Shown piece by piece: positions 45,301 through 53,645 of a DNA stretch of 64,000 bases (the stretch's first letter is position 1; the number at the start of each line of letters is the position of its first letter). A model generated the notes under the pieces. The model saw nothing but the letters and a program-made list of their open reading frames with translations. It ran no database searches and was not told the origin of the DNA. Both the position numbers and the translations under genes were made by a program. Source of the stretch: an uncultured Oleispira sp. GTDB taxonomy: Bacteria > Pseudomonadota > Gammaproteobacteria > Pseudomonadales > Oceanobacteraceae. The stretch is from contig CAJVZR010000008.1 in NCBI GenBank assembly GCA_913019965.1, forward strand, positions 1 through 64,000, read 5' to 3'.

Positions 45301-46258
45301 CTAACAAATTTTCGACATTATTAATCACCAAGTCATAAGGTGTAAGATCATTCAGATTTGTACTGGTTGTTAAAGTTACCTGGTTTGACGCAGACAATAC
45401 CGCCGAACTGATTGTAATAGAATTTAAGGCCGCATTGGTTAAAGAATAATTAGTCACATTTTCTGCACTAACATTTTCTAGATCTGAGGAAAAATTAATA
45501 ACCAAAGTATTGAGAGCTGCGCAAGAGGTGATTAATGAATTCACAACTGGCCCACTTGCACCTTCATTCAATGCAATCAAGTGACCAATGCCATCATCAA
45601 AATCTGTACTAGCCGTCGCGACTCGACTTCCCGTAGCAGAAATACCTGGAAATAATTCCCAAGCAACCATAGAACTTATGCCGTTATTATTGTTATTTTC
45701 CTCCACATCATAGGCCTCAGCCATCCCGACACCAGCAGAAAAAGATTGGTTACCCGCTTCAATCGTATAAAGCGCGACTAGCATTGAATTACTATTGGAG
45801 GTCGTGACAGAAGGTGCTGTTAAACTTCCCCAAAATACTCCACCGGTCGCTGAATTTTCGTCGGCAATCGGGGTGGTAGCGTCCACACCTCTAAAAATGC
45901 TCATCCCTAAAATATAACGCCGACTGCCATTACCATCAAAGTCCCATTCATAATCCGTTCCCGCATCAGCAACAGTGGCAACTCGATAATAAACTGCTTG
46001 AAATACATCACTATCTCTATCTTGAGGTGCTACCAGTATCCACCCTGCAGGAGGCGTGATGCCATCACTGCCATTTCTATTTCGGAAAGTGACCTGAGTG
46101 ATTAACACATCTCCAGATAATACTGATGCAGGTACTGTCAATGTTGATTTATCATCATTCCCCTTATCAGTCGTCGATGTAATATAACTAATCGCAGCAT
46201 TAGTCATTGAGGGTAATAATGAAATTAAAACAAGCAATAGGAAAGTAATGGTCTTCAT
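42317..46258 (-). CDS. mshQ: MshQ, large MSHA-associated adhesin-like protein
   Basis: The 1313-residue secreted protein begins with a signal peptide (about 1-22) followed by an N-terminal beta domain. Next come an Ig-like segment (about 235-330) and an L-type-lectin-like domain (about 335-600; GADGIAINV and GGWLGVGIDEYGNF are typical carbohydrate-binding-site strands). The C-terminal half contains the DUF6701 region, ending in GQFRGNDRMIYWREIV. The start overlaps the mshP stop (ATGA). It probably sits at the pilus tip or on the surface and provides adhesion; the lectin similarity suggests glycan binding, but no binding residues are proven. Confidence 0.85.
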   Translation of the reverse strand: MKTITFLLLVLISLLPSMTNAAISYITSTTDKGNDDKSTLTVPASVLSGDVLITQVTFRNRNGSDGITPPAGWILVAPQDRDSDVFQAVYYRVATVADAGTDYEWDFDGNGSRRYILGMSIFRGVDATTPIADENSATGGVFWGSLTAPSVTTSNSNSMLVALYTIEAGNQSFSAGVGMAEAYDVEENNNNNGISSMVAWELFPGISATGSRVATASTDFDDGIGHLIALNEGASGPVVNSLITSCAALNTLVINFSSDLENVSAENVTNYSLTNAALNSITISSAVLSASNQVTLTTSTNLNDLTPYDLVINNVENLLGFPIAANTTESFLLRCDSNCITDNFVGPGPLSDSWSVGNSSGSFGDPLIAEDGRLRLTDSSNSVATFATLLNQFPGAENRIEIEFDYYGYDGNGADGIAINVSDASIAPVAGAAGGSLGYAQKTGVNGFSGGWLGVGIDEYGNFSNPTEGRVGGSGRITDSVSLRGSGSGTSGYPYLTGTSSLSPGIDQSGSSPNPGHRYKVVIDHTASGNTALVSIERDTGSGYSIIIPEFDVFVANPSQAVVPDNWVVSFTGSTGGSTNIHEIGDLKVCAAQPIQTFSQVDHYDISHTSPGLTCEASEIIITAHDVNHDPVNVLSDTSISLSTLPTVSGIVTSPATILTGTASTSIYLQQTSALNNIDIDVTDGTFTDDEGSTEDPRISFLNTAFRFYANGSNTDTIPINHQISAKQSDVLPNTQDLTLRAVQTNTDTGACEAALTGTQSVGIGYVCKNPSTCSARQLSFRELPVVDFSGVNVSGTDDGAGLTYTNVDLVFDAAGSAPFTFNFPDAGQIELHASLTVVEALPDPAFTLIGASNEFVVRPFAFELGFSGNFSALNANGSRFVKAGENFPMTVRAVNWHSADDADNDGIVDIGADLSTNDTSLNFGQEINTSAQTLITNHTLKLPATIHTGNLTSTPISTSANSGFFTAGITDDDPVIELSWDEVGIIDIDVSLNNYLTATGANILGRFANLGRFYPDHFEMTQNSTGNSCGAFSYMGQSGINIDYKLQAHKLNGGLTQNYQGAFAKATMNLVAENNNDDGGYQGRLVNSSAAVNWVDGEFDYTFSGLFTRLVLPNGPFHLLQVGALLTDNDGGIASINNLDMNIGAGSDCEAPAFADCDAKLIDTLDVRFGQLQLNNVFGSETSLLNMEVQTEYFDSTNFILNTDDNCTNLVVTDPPLTPNTWTDNLDPVDTDPNLILNITVGTGGVGVIQHDAAGIGNEGSVIYEYDTVNFLPWLNTENDGDGDYADNPFGKITFGQFRGNDRMIYWREIVR

Positions 46259-46668
46259 TTCAAACGCACCTCGATAGTTCTTTGTGCATTTGAACTATTA
46301 CAAGCCCCAATACTTATAACCGTACAGTAAGTTTCTGTATTGGCGACAAAGCTCGTGCATGTGGTAGCGGCATTACAGCCACTCAAGCCAGTTATGTCGC
46401 TGTCAAAAGTATAAGTTTGATTAAGTCCACAAGCACAAGGTATTGTATTTATTACATCTTGCGCTCTCAGTTGGGCACCACTTTCAGCAGCATAAAATGC
46501 TCGGGTAGATAATACATTCTGACTATAGGCTTGACTGCTAGATTCACCTAAACGATTAACCGCCACTGCAATTAAGCTCATAATAGTAATTATAAAAAGA
46601 GCGACGGGTAAGCCCATACCCATTTGTTTACTTTTTACATTATTAGGGGGCATTCTTTTAGGGTACAT
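46255..46668 (-). CDS. mshP: MshP, minor pilin-like protein
   Basis: The 137-residue protein has a short N-terminal hydrophobic helix (GMGLPVALFIITIMSLIAVAV) in the PilX/MshP style, lacking the full FTLIE signature, then a Cys-rich segment. MshP is thought to belong to the minor components of the MSHA pilus. It overlaps mshO by 11 nt and mshQ by 4 nt. Identified mainly by position and topology. Confidence 0.8.
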   Translation of the reverse strand: MYPKRMPPNNVKSKQMGMGLPVALFIITIMSLIAVAVNRLGESSSQAYSQNVLSTRAFYAAESGAQLRAQDVINTIPCACGLNQTYTFDSDITGLSGCNAATTCTSFVANTETYCTVISIGACNSSNAQRTIEVRLK

Positions 46669-47500
46669 TGCGTAACTGCACCTCTTGGCTAATGTCGATT
46701 TGCTCTGAACTTCCTACTCTCTCGATGATTAAACTCATTCGTACTACGGCATTTCTTTGTAACTGAGCGGGTAAAATATTAAACGATAAACTATTCGCTT
46801 GTAATGAATCTGCGATCAGTATTCTATTTGCTCCTGCGGCAGGAATACTGCCACTGCTATCAACTTGAAAATCATAATTCTGATAACGCCATAAACGACC
46901 GCTGCTATCATCACAAAAACTAATAGGCTCATCGACAAGGAAAAAGCGATTTCTAGGGGAATCTGTAGGGAAGCGATAAACTGCTCCACCAGCAAAGGTA
47001 ATAGTTTGCAAGTTAGCCCCTGGATCGCCGACAGGACCAGACGTTGCTATATCATCAGAAATACTTCTAACCGTTGCTGGGCTTGTCCCATATACAGAGC
47101 CTTCACTATTGGGATAGACGGCAACATAGCCTGATTCACCACCAAGAACAGCACCGACAAAAGATATTGCATTGAAACTAGTTGCAGTACTTGCGGTGGG
47201 AATAGAGATGTATTCAGAGCTAAATCGTATGGGCACTAATTCTAAACACTCGTTACCACCATCACTAAATTGACGAACACTATTCGGCAAAGCACGTCGA
47301 ACTTCTCTTAATACTTTTTCGACGGCTATCGTCGCACTACTCGCCAGTGCTTGACGCTCAGCAGTATCCACCATTCCTTGAGCGGATTGGGAAATAAATT
47401 TAATGCTTCCCGTCGCAAGAATTCCCAGTACGACGATCACCATCACTAGCTCAACTAAGGTAAAAGCATTCGATGCCTTAGGCGTTAAATAGTTATTCAT
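46658..47500 (-). CDS. mshO: MshO, minor pilin
   Basis: The 280-residue protein has a prepilin N-terminus (SNAFTLVELVMVIVVLGILA, with the cleavage Gly replaced by Ala before Phe) and a long beta-rich C-terminus. MshO is a minor pilin of the MSHA system, in the place expected between mshD and mshP. It overlaps mshP. Confidence 0.85.
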   Translation of the reverse strand: MNNYLTPKASNAFTLVELVMVIVVLGILATGSIKFISQSAQGMVDTAERQALASSATIAVEKVLREVRRALPNSVRQFSDGGNECLELVPIRFSSEYISIPTASTATSFNAISFVGAVLGGESGYVAVYPNSEGSVYGTSPATVRSISDDIATSGPVGDPGANLQTITFAGGAVYRFPTDSPRNRFFLVDEPISFCDDSSGRLWRYQNYDFQVDSSGSIPAAGANRILIADSLQANSLSFNILPAQLQRNAVVRMSLIIERVGSSEQIDISQEVQLRNVP

Positions 47501-47522
47501 AATTGCGCTATACTAATCAGCA

Positions 47523-48044
47523 TTAAAGGTCCGCTCTAATGACAGAAAATACTAGATTTTGGTTCGCTGGTGACGTAATAGTCACCACTATTAATTTGCT
47601 ATTAGTTGCAAATTCATCACAAGTCACTGCAATACTGACAGTATAGCCTGCATAGCTCGAAGCAGTTGCCGTATCCAGAAAGTCGGCGGTTTCCGACAAA
47701 CCGTTATAATCGTCGACATCATCAAATAGACTGCGATTCCCTATTCCTTCTTCAGGCCCATCTATATCACAACCATCAATACTCCCCCCCCCTATCGGCG
47801 AACTCTCTTGGTAACGCATGGATAAGATTTCATCTAAATAGGCTTGGGAAAGCTGCGTCGCTTTACTCTGCCATAATGGATCGGCATTACGCCCTACACC
47901 AGAAAATAAACTGGCGGTAAGAGCACTTAAAGCAATGCCAAGCACGACGATCGTGATGACCAATTCTATTAAACTAAAACCCTTACTGCGTGAGTAACTC
48001 ACTGAGCTAGGATAATGTGACTTAGGGTAAGCAAGTACCTTCAT
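47523..48044 (-). CDS. mshD: MshD, minor pilin
   Basis: I choose the ATG at 48044, 7 nt after AGGA and overlapping the mshC 3' end (48022); it gives 173 residues. The prepilin motif SKG-FSLIELVITIVVLGIA starts near residue 22, followed by a C-terminal domain with several Cys. Earlier starts at 48050 and 48077 are less well supported. Processed by the prepilin peptidase encoded elsewhere. Confidence 0.85.
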   Translation of the reverse strand: MKVLAYPKSHYPSSVSYSRSKGFSLIELVITIVVLGIALSALTASLFSGVGRNADPLWQSKATQLSQAYLDEILSMRYQESSPIGGGSIDGCDIDGPEEGIGNRSLFDDVDDYNGLSETADFLDTATASSYAGYTVSIAVTCDEFATNSKLIVVTITSPANQNLVFSVIRADL

Positions 48045-48516
48045 AGGCATATCCTGAGGGGCTAATACAAAGCTCAATGTCGGTTACTGAATCAATACAG
48101 ATCCGTAAATTTTGAGCAGGAATTCGATTACCGTCACCATCAAAGGTAATGACCAACGGCGCGGCCGTTAATGCAGAACAGGCAGCCGCGAGATTAGTTC
48201 CGAAACGTACTTGCTCACTTTTTCGATCGACTTGAGCAGTATAGGAAGTACCCAGTGCATCCGAATTACTTACCACTAGATTCCACTGACCCAATATTTC
48301 TGAAACCGTTAACAGCACATTGGCCGTAGAGGACGCACGAGATAAGGAAGTTTGTTGGGCTAAGCGAGCAGAAGCGATTAATTGGTTCTTAATGATAGCG
48401 CTTGAATAGCTTTGTGATGAGGGAAAACGGCTAATTGCAAAGGCAGATAAAATTCCCAGCAATATTATTACTGTAATCAGTTCTATTAAAGTAAAACCAT
48501 TTTGTTTTCTATACAT
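48022..48516 (-). CDS. mshC: MshC, minor pilin
   Basis: The 164-residue prepilin has QNG-FTLIELITVIILLGILS at the N-terminus and a disulfide-prone C-terminus (LRICIDSVTDIELCISP). It follows mshA after 38 nt containing a hairpin. No Shine-Dalgarno is visible in the last 10 nt before the ATG, so it may be translated at reduced efficiency compared with mshA. Confidence 0.85.
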   Translation of the reverse strand: MYRKQNGFTLIELITVIILLGILSAFAISRFPSSQSYSSAIIKNQLIASARLAQQTSLSRASSTANVLLTVSEILGQWNLVVSNSDALGTSYTAQVDRKSEQVRFGTNLAAACSALTAAPLVITFDGDGNRIPAQNLRICIDSVTDIELCISPSGYAYEGTCLP

Positions 48517-48525
48517 AGAAATATG

Positions 48526-48547
48526 GCAGGGGTAATAAAACCCCTGC
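48526..48547 (-). other. Hairpin after mshA
   Basis: On the minus strand GCAGGGGT, loop TTTATT, ACCCCTGC forms a perfect 8-bp stem starting 7-8 nt after the mshA stop. It is followed by CATATTTC, not a T tract, so it looks like an RNA stability or attenuation element rather than a full terminator. Confidence 0.6.
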
Positions 48548-48554
48548 TAGATAG

Positions 48555-49025
48555 TTAACAGCCGCCTGTATCAATAGCAACAGCGAACGTAGTTGCACTT
48601 GTCGCCGTCGCCGCTGTATATGCTGCTTGGCAATTACCAACTCCATCATTAGGTAGCGTATAAGTTATCTGAGCACTTAAGGCAACACCCCCTCCTGCGG
48701 TACCGCCATAATCAGCCGCTAAGATTTGTGCCGCTAAACCAATACCCGCTGCATTAGCAGTCGGGTAACCGCCAATCATTGTAATAGCTTGGCCTTCTAG
48801 AGTAACATCATCATCGTGATCACCACCATTTGCCAACTGTTGCGCATGTGCAATATTGGCAGCAGCCCTAACAGAAGCCGCCAAACCATTAATACTCGCT
48901 GTTCTCGCATTGCCACCCAAGTCTGCAAATCGTGGTAATGCAAACGCCGATAGAACCCCTAAAATCACAATTACCATGATTAATTCGATCAGGGTAAAGC
49001 CTGCTTGTTTATTGATCTTTCTCAT
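48555..49025 (-). CDS. mshA: MshA, major pilin subunit
   Basis: The 156-residue type IV pilin has a short leader ending in Gly before FTLIELIMVIVILGVLSAFA, the processed hydrophobic stem helix, then a globular domain and the C-terminal Cys pair (NCQAAYTA ... DTGGC) that closes the D-region loop. Position between mshB and mshC and Ala/Gly-rich sequence support its role as the polymerising major pilin. The cleaved pilin starts with N-methyl-Phe. Expected to be the most abundant product of the locus. Confidence 0.9.
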   Translation of the reverse strand: MRKINKQAGFTLIELIMVIVILGVLSAFALPRFADLGGNARTASINGLAASVRAAANIAHAQQLANGGDHDDDVTLEGQAITMIGGYPTANAAGIGLAAQILAADYGGTAGGGVALSAQITYTLPNDGVGNCQAAYTAATATSATTFAVAIDTGGC

Positions 49026-49058
49026 AGATCGCTCCTAACTTTCAATTTATTAAAGTCA

Positions 49059-49694
49059 TCAAAATAAGGTAATAACTCGACCTGTTGCCAGATCATAATC
49101 AATTCGCATCCGGCTAATATCTAGCTGATAACGAAAACGACAAATGCCACGGTCAAATTCGGCTAAAAAAGTAGGAGACTTGATTTTTTCATCTTCCAAA
49201 CTTCTAGCGCTTATTATTTCAACGTATGGCGCCGTCTCTTTTAATAGACCATTCCATAGTCGTTTGCAGGTTGAGCTATTCAAAACAAAGCGAATAGAAA
49301 CTTCACTCGAACTCTCGACACTTGCAGAATTCACAGCAATGGCATCTATAGGCCAGCCTTTATTTCCCATCAGTATATTTCCGCGCCCATAACCTTTGAG
49401 TAATGCAGGCTTATTTTCCGATCCTTGTGACTGCCATAAGCTATGAGTTAAGTTCACTGCGCTCTGCAATGAATTAGCGGTCAACTGCACACTCGCTTGA
49501 TGAGCATTATCTTGTAGTCTGTTTAACTTAGGTATCAGGAGTGATACTAAAGCAGAGATAATGACCAAGGCGATTGTGAACTCTAATAAACTAAAACCAG
49601 CTTTACTAAATAACCTCTCACTTTTAATTCTAGTCAAGGGTATTAATATTTTCCTATTCAAGTTACGAATAGATACAAAAGTCCTTCTTTTCAT
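49059..49694 (-). CDS. mshB: MshB-like minor pilin
   Basis: The 211-residue protein has a leader of about 33 residues rich in basic residues and a prepilin motif KAG-FSLLEFTIALVIISALV, then a large C-terminal domain (LVSLLIPKLNRLQ follows). It sits where mshB (between mshF and mshA) would be in Vibrio. A long leader is uncommon but seen in MshB. MshF itself is not recognisable here. Confidence 0.75.
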   Translation of the reverse strand: MKRRTFVSIRNLNRKILIPLTRIKSERLFSKAGFSLLEFTIALVIISALVSLLIPKLNRLQDNAHQASVQLTANSLQSAVNLTHSLWQSQGSENKPALLKGYGRGNILMGNKGWPIDAIAVNSASVESSSEVSIRFVLNSSTCKRLWNGLLKETAPYVEIISARSLEDEKIKSPTFLAEFDRGICRFRYQLDISRMRIDYDLATGRVITLF

Positions 49695-49710
49695 TACCTA
49701 GTGCCTGCCA

Positions 49711-50931
49711 TTACTTAACTCCCATGGCACCAGAAAGATCCCAGATCGGTAAGAATACACCTAAGGCAAGTACGAGAATTAACACACCTAAAAAGACTAA
49801 CAATATGGGTTCAATAGAGTCCGCGAGTTGTTTTAATTCATAATCAATTTCTTCTTCGTAGAAATCTGCTACATCATCGAGCAAACTATCTACAGAGCCT
49901 GTTTCTTCACCTACTGACATCATTTGTAAAACTAGTGGAGTAAATAATCCCGTTGCCGCTGCTGTGCTGGTTAAACGCTCACCACGCTCAACACCGCGAT
50001 ACATATCTTCTATAGCGACACCAATGGATTTATTGCCTACCGATTCAGCAACAATAGATAACCCTTTTAAGATGGGCACACCAGAGGAGAGCATCATGGC
50101 GAACGAACGAGCAAAACGTGATAAAGCAATACGCTTAAATAGTGAGCCCAATAAAGGTAATTTTAATTTTTTTGTGTCCCACCATAGAAGACCTTCTGGG
50201 GTTTTAACAAAGCGAAACCAACCAATTACACTGCCGCCGATGACTAATAGGATTAGCCACCAGTAATTTATCGTGAACTCAGAGCTGGCCATTAATATTT
50301 GAGTCGCGACTGGCAAGTCCGCTCCCATTTTGGCAAATACACTGGCAAAATTAGGGATCACAAAGACGTTAATTACTGTCATTGCCATAACGATCGCCGA
50401 TACGACAAATAGAGGATAACGTGTTGCAGATTTTATTCGTTTTTTAGTTTCCCGCTCTAATTCCAGATGGGCGGTTAATTTTTGAAAGGCTAGATCAAGA
50501 CGCCCAGTATTCTCGCCAACATGAATCATACTGACGAATATTGAAGAAAATATCTTAGGAAATTGTCGAAATGCTGTGGCTAGTTCAGAACCGGAAATTA
50601 AAGAATCAGCAATCGCATTTAATACTTCAGCTAATCTTGAGTTATCCGTCGATTCGGCTAAACCATTCAGTGCTCGGATTATAGGAATACCCGCTTTGGT
50701 CAGAGCATAAAGTTGACGTGTTAATAGAACCTGATCATCAAGAGTGATTTTTTTCGGTCGCGAAAAATTAATCTCATTGCTCTTCACTTCAACTTCAGCT
50801 TCAGAAAAACGAGTAACAATTATTTCCTGAGTCTTCAGCTGATTCATTGCCGCGGCTTGATTGGCAGCAGTCAAAGTTCCGTTAACTGACAGCCCATTGA
50901 TATCGCGCCCGCTATATTGAAATTCAGGCAT
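49711..50931 (-). CDS. mshG: MshG, inner-membrane platform protein
   Basis: The 406-residue PilC/GspF-family protein has two repeated T2SF domains (LTRQLYALTKAGIPIIRAL near residue 70 and FARSFAMMLSSGVPILKGL near residue 275) and three membrane helices. It assembles the pilus base with the MshE ATPase. The start is 1 nt after the mshE stop, consistent with a single polycistronic message. Confidence 0.92.
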   Translation of the reverse strand: MPEFQYSGRDINGLSVNGTLTAANQAAAMNQLKTQEIIVTRFSEAEVEVKSNEINFSRPKKITLDDQVLLTRQLYALTKAGIPIIRALNGLAESTDNSRLAEVLNAIADSLISGSELATAFRQFPKIFSSIFVSMIHVGENTGRLDLAFQKLTAHLELERETKKRIKSATRYPLFVVSAIVMAMTVINVFVIPNFASVFAKMGADLPVATQILMASSEFTINYWWLILLVIGGSVIGWFRFVKTPEGLLWWDTKKLKLPLLGSLFKRIALSRFARSFAMMLSSGVPILKGLSIVAESVGNKSIGVAIEDMYRGVERGERLTSTAAATGLFTPLVLQMMSVGEETGSVDSLLDDVADFYEEEIDYELKQLADSIEPILLVFLGVLILVLALGVFLPIWDLSGAMGVK

Positions 50932-50932
50932 A

Positions 50933-52639
50933 CTAACCGCCTTCTCCTAAGCTGGCACTCACCCTGAAGACTTCATCCAATGAAGTAATCCCCTGCTTTG
51001 CATAATCTAAGGCACAAAGCGCTAATGGTCGAAACTTTGGATGAGCTTTTGCTGCTTGAGCAAAACCTTCTGCAGAATTACTCCTCATTGCAGAGATCAT
51101 CTGCTCATCCATCTCCAATAATTCATATATACCGATACGTCCACTGTAACCGGTGTTATTACAATGATGGCAACCGCGACCACACTTATAGCTGGATAAC
51201 ATGGCATCGTCAGCCATGGATAATAACCATGTTTTTTCTTGTTCTTCTGGCTGGTAGTCATCTTGGCAATGTTCACACAAGCGTTTTACCAAGCGCTGTG
51301 CCATTACGGCGCGTAAAGAAGAAGCAACCAAATAATGATCAATACCCATATCTAATAAGCGCATTGCTGTTGAGATGGCATCATTGGTATGCAAGGTCGA
51401 TAACACCATGTGCCCTGTCATAGCTGCGCGTAAACCAATTTCGGCTGTCTCGTGATCTCGCATTTCCCCAACAAGAATAACATCAGGATCTTGTCGTAAG
51501 GCGGCGCGTAGAACCGTTGAAAATTCTAACCCCACTTTAGGATTAACCTGAACCTGGTTAATACGTGGTAAACGATATTCAATCGGATCTTCTGCGGTAA
51601 TAATTTTTCTTTCTTTGGTATTCAATATATTCAATGCAGCGTAAAGACTGGTCGTTTTACCACTCCCTGTTGGACCAGTCACAAGCACCATGCCATGTGG
51701 TCGTTCGACTAAATAGTTAAAGCGCTCTTGAATATCCTTAGGCATCCCCAAAGAATCCAGATCTAATATGCCACCACTTTGATCCAGTAAACGCATAACG
51801 ACCGACTCACCAAATTGCACTGGCATAGTCGAGAGACGAACATCAATACTTTTATTTTTAACTCGTATATTGAAACGACCATCTTGAGGAATGCGCTTTT
51901 CTGATATATCCAAGCCAGACATGATTTTTAAACGTGAAACTAAAGCCGAAGCAATACGACGCTCTTTCATTACCTGCTCTTGTAAATCACCATCAATACG
52001 CATTCGAATACGCAGTTGAGCTTCTTCTGGTTCAATATGAATATCCGAGGCTTTTACTTGCACAGCGTCTTCAAAAATACTTTGTAATAACCGCACCACT
52101 GGCGCTTCATTACTATCCCCACTAGATGCTAACTCGGTAATATCGAAATCACTTTCCGATAATTCGCCTTCAAGCTCCCCTGCGATAGAAGCAATTTCAT
52201 CTTGTCGGCGATAAATACTATCAAGGGTCGTTAATAAAATATCTTCAGATATAAACGCAGGTAATACCGGACGCTTTAGCTGGCGCTGTAAATCATCAAT
52301 GACCATTAGATCTGTCGGATCAGACATACCAATTAATAAGCCATCAGGTTGTTCAGCCAAAACAATGCAACGATAACGACGAGCCGATGCTTCAGGTAAT
52401 ATGCGTACAATTTCGGCTTCAATACGGTAGCGAGTTAGATCAACATAGGGATATTGAAAATAATCGGCCAAACAAGAAAGTACTTTTTCTTCTGAGACGA
52501 AGTTTAAATCTGTCAGAACACGACCAATTTTTTTTCCCGTTCGCTTTTGTTCAGCCAGAGCTTCCATAAGCTGTGGCTCAGTAATTAACGATTTTTCTAC
52601 TAATAAGTCACCTACACGGACTTTTCTTTTAGCTTCCAT
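50933..52639 (-). CDS. mshE: MshE, extension ATPase with c-di-GMP-binding N-domain
   Basis: The 568-residue hexameric ATPase has an N-terminal MshEN domain with tandem 24-residue repeats (KVRVGDLLVEKSLI and KKIGRVLTDLNFVS, the RLGxxL-like pattern that binds c-di-GMP in V. cholerae). The AAA+ core has Walker A GPTGSGKTTSLYAAL, Asp box EDPIEYRLP and Walker B DPDVILVGEMRD, and a Cys4 zinc motif (CEHC ... CGRGCHHC) lies near residue 475. It powers pilin polymerisation. The Leu of the first RLG is Val here. Overlaps mshN by 11 nt. Confidence 0.95.
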   Translation of the reverse strand: MEAKRKVRVGDLLVEKSLITEPQLMEALAEQKRTGKKIGRVLTDLNFVSEEKVLSCLADYFQYPYVDLTRYRIEAEIVRILPEASARRYRCIVLAEQPDGLLIGMSDPTDLMVIDDLQRQLKRPVLPAFISEDILLTTLDSIYRRQDEIASIAGELEGELSESDFDITELASSGDSNEAPVVRLLQSIFEDAVQVKASDIHIEPEEAQLRIRMRIDGDLQEQVMKERRIASALVSRLKIMSGLDISEKRIPQDGRFNIRVKNKSIDVRLSTMPVQFGESVVMRLLDQSGGILDLDSLGMPKDIQERFNYLVERPHGMVLVTGPTGSGKTTSLYAALNILNTKERKIITAEDPIEYRLPRINQVQVNPKVGLEFSTVLRAALRQDPDVILVGEMRDHETAEIGLRAAMTGHMVLSTLHTNDAISTAMRLLDMGIDHYLVASSLRAVMAQRLVKRLCEHCQDDYQPEEQEKTWLLSMADDAMLSSYKCGRGCHHCNNTGYSGRIGIYELLEMDEQMISAMRSNSAEGFAQAAKAHPKFRPLALCALDYAKQGITSLDEVFRVSASLGEGG

Positions 52640-53645
52640 GCTTCGCTACCTTAGAAAGGTTAGTTTTTGAGCTATTCACGTTAGAATTCTCTAATTGAGC
52701 ATTCGACTTGCTATTCTCCATTTTATTTAACTGAGCAATAATCCAACGCTTTTGATTTTTAGTTAAATATGAAGATTTCAATAAAGACTGATAAATATCA
52801 GAGGTTTTATTATCCAAGCCTAATTTCGAATAATTTAATGCCATGGCTAACTGCCATTTAGTCTCTTTCGGTTGGTGCTTAATTAGCTGTTCATAAAATT
52901 GATTTGATAATTGATGGTAACCGTATATTTGCAACCCTGGCGCGACTAGCTGAAACCAAGGCAAGCTATTATTTCCTTCTTGATTTAATACAAACTGATG
53001 TAATCCCTTACCATCGTTACGTTGAATATATATTCTTGCTTTTAGAATCGAGTACTTTTCATCAATCTGAGCGATAAGTGCTGAATCAATCCAATTCATC
53101 GCAATCAGGTTTTGTTTTTTCTTATAAGCTTTTAAGGCTAACTGATAATGTTTTAGTCCAGGTATTTCGACAACCCTAATCCTAGCTTGTGTATTTTCAG
53201 AAGGAACTTCAACAACATCTAAATTTATACCTTTAGAATCCGTCGAAATAACTTCTAATGGAGTAGGGGTCAACTCAAGAGGTTGAGTAAATTCAACCGC
53301 TACATTCATAGACGGCATCACGGCAGAAGCTATGACTTGTCTTTCTACTTCGAACTCATCTATCACAGGGATTTCTACATCTGCCAACTCTAAAACCTTC
53401 AAACTGTCTTCCTGACCAGTACTAAATGCTTTGTTCGAAGAAAAAATATCAAATAAAGGTTTATTATAAACTAGCTGTACAATCAGTATTAGCGAGAGTA
53501 AAAGAATGAAAGCAAGCAGCGCCTTTTGTAGGAACTGATCTTTACGGTCATTTTCATTGACCAAAATTGCTTGCAAAGGCAGCCCATGCTCTGGTTGATT
53601 TACCGGACGATCAAGCTGGCGTAGTACATCATTAACTAAGCTCAT
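52629..53645 (-). CDS. mshN: MshN, TPR protein of the MSHA system
   Basis: The 338-residue protein opens with MSLVNDVLRQLD, typical of MshN, a membrane helix near residue 45 (FILLLSLILIVQLVY) and degenerate tetratricopeptide repeats in the periplasmic C-terminal half (HYQLALKAYKKKQ, SNQFYEQLIKHQPKETKW). It is needed for MSHA assembly in Vibrio, possibly as a periplasmic scaffold. Overlaps mshM and mshE. Confidence 0.85.
   Translation of the reverse strand: MSLVNDVLRQLDRPVNQPEHGLPLQAILVNENDRKDQFLQKALLAFILLLSLILIVQLVYNKPLFDIFSSNKAFSTGQEDSLKVLELADVEIPVIDEFEVERQVIASAVMPSMNVAVEFTQPLELTPTPLEVISTDSKGINLDVVEVPSENTQARIRVVEIPGLKHYQLALKAYKKKQNLIAMNWIDSALIAQIDEKYSILKARIYIQRNDGKGLHQFVLNQEGNNSLPWFQLVAPGLQIYGYHQLSNQFYEQLIKHQPKETKWQLAMALNYSKLGLDNKTSDIYQSLLKSSYLTKNQKRWIIAQLNKMENSKSNAQLENSNVNSSKTNLSKVAKHGS

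Noticed and set aside
42639-45338. Plus-strand ORFs within mshQ
   Set aside because: Low-complexity shadows on the opposite strand of a real gene, without start signals.
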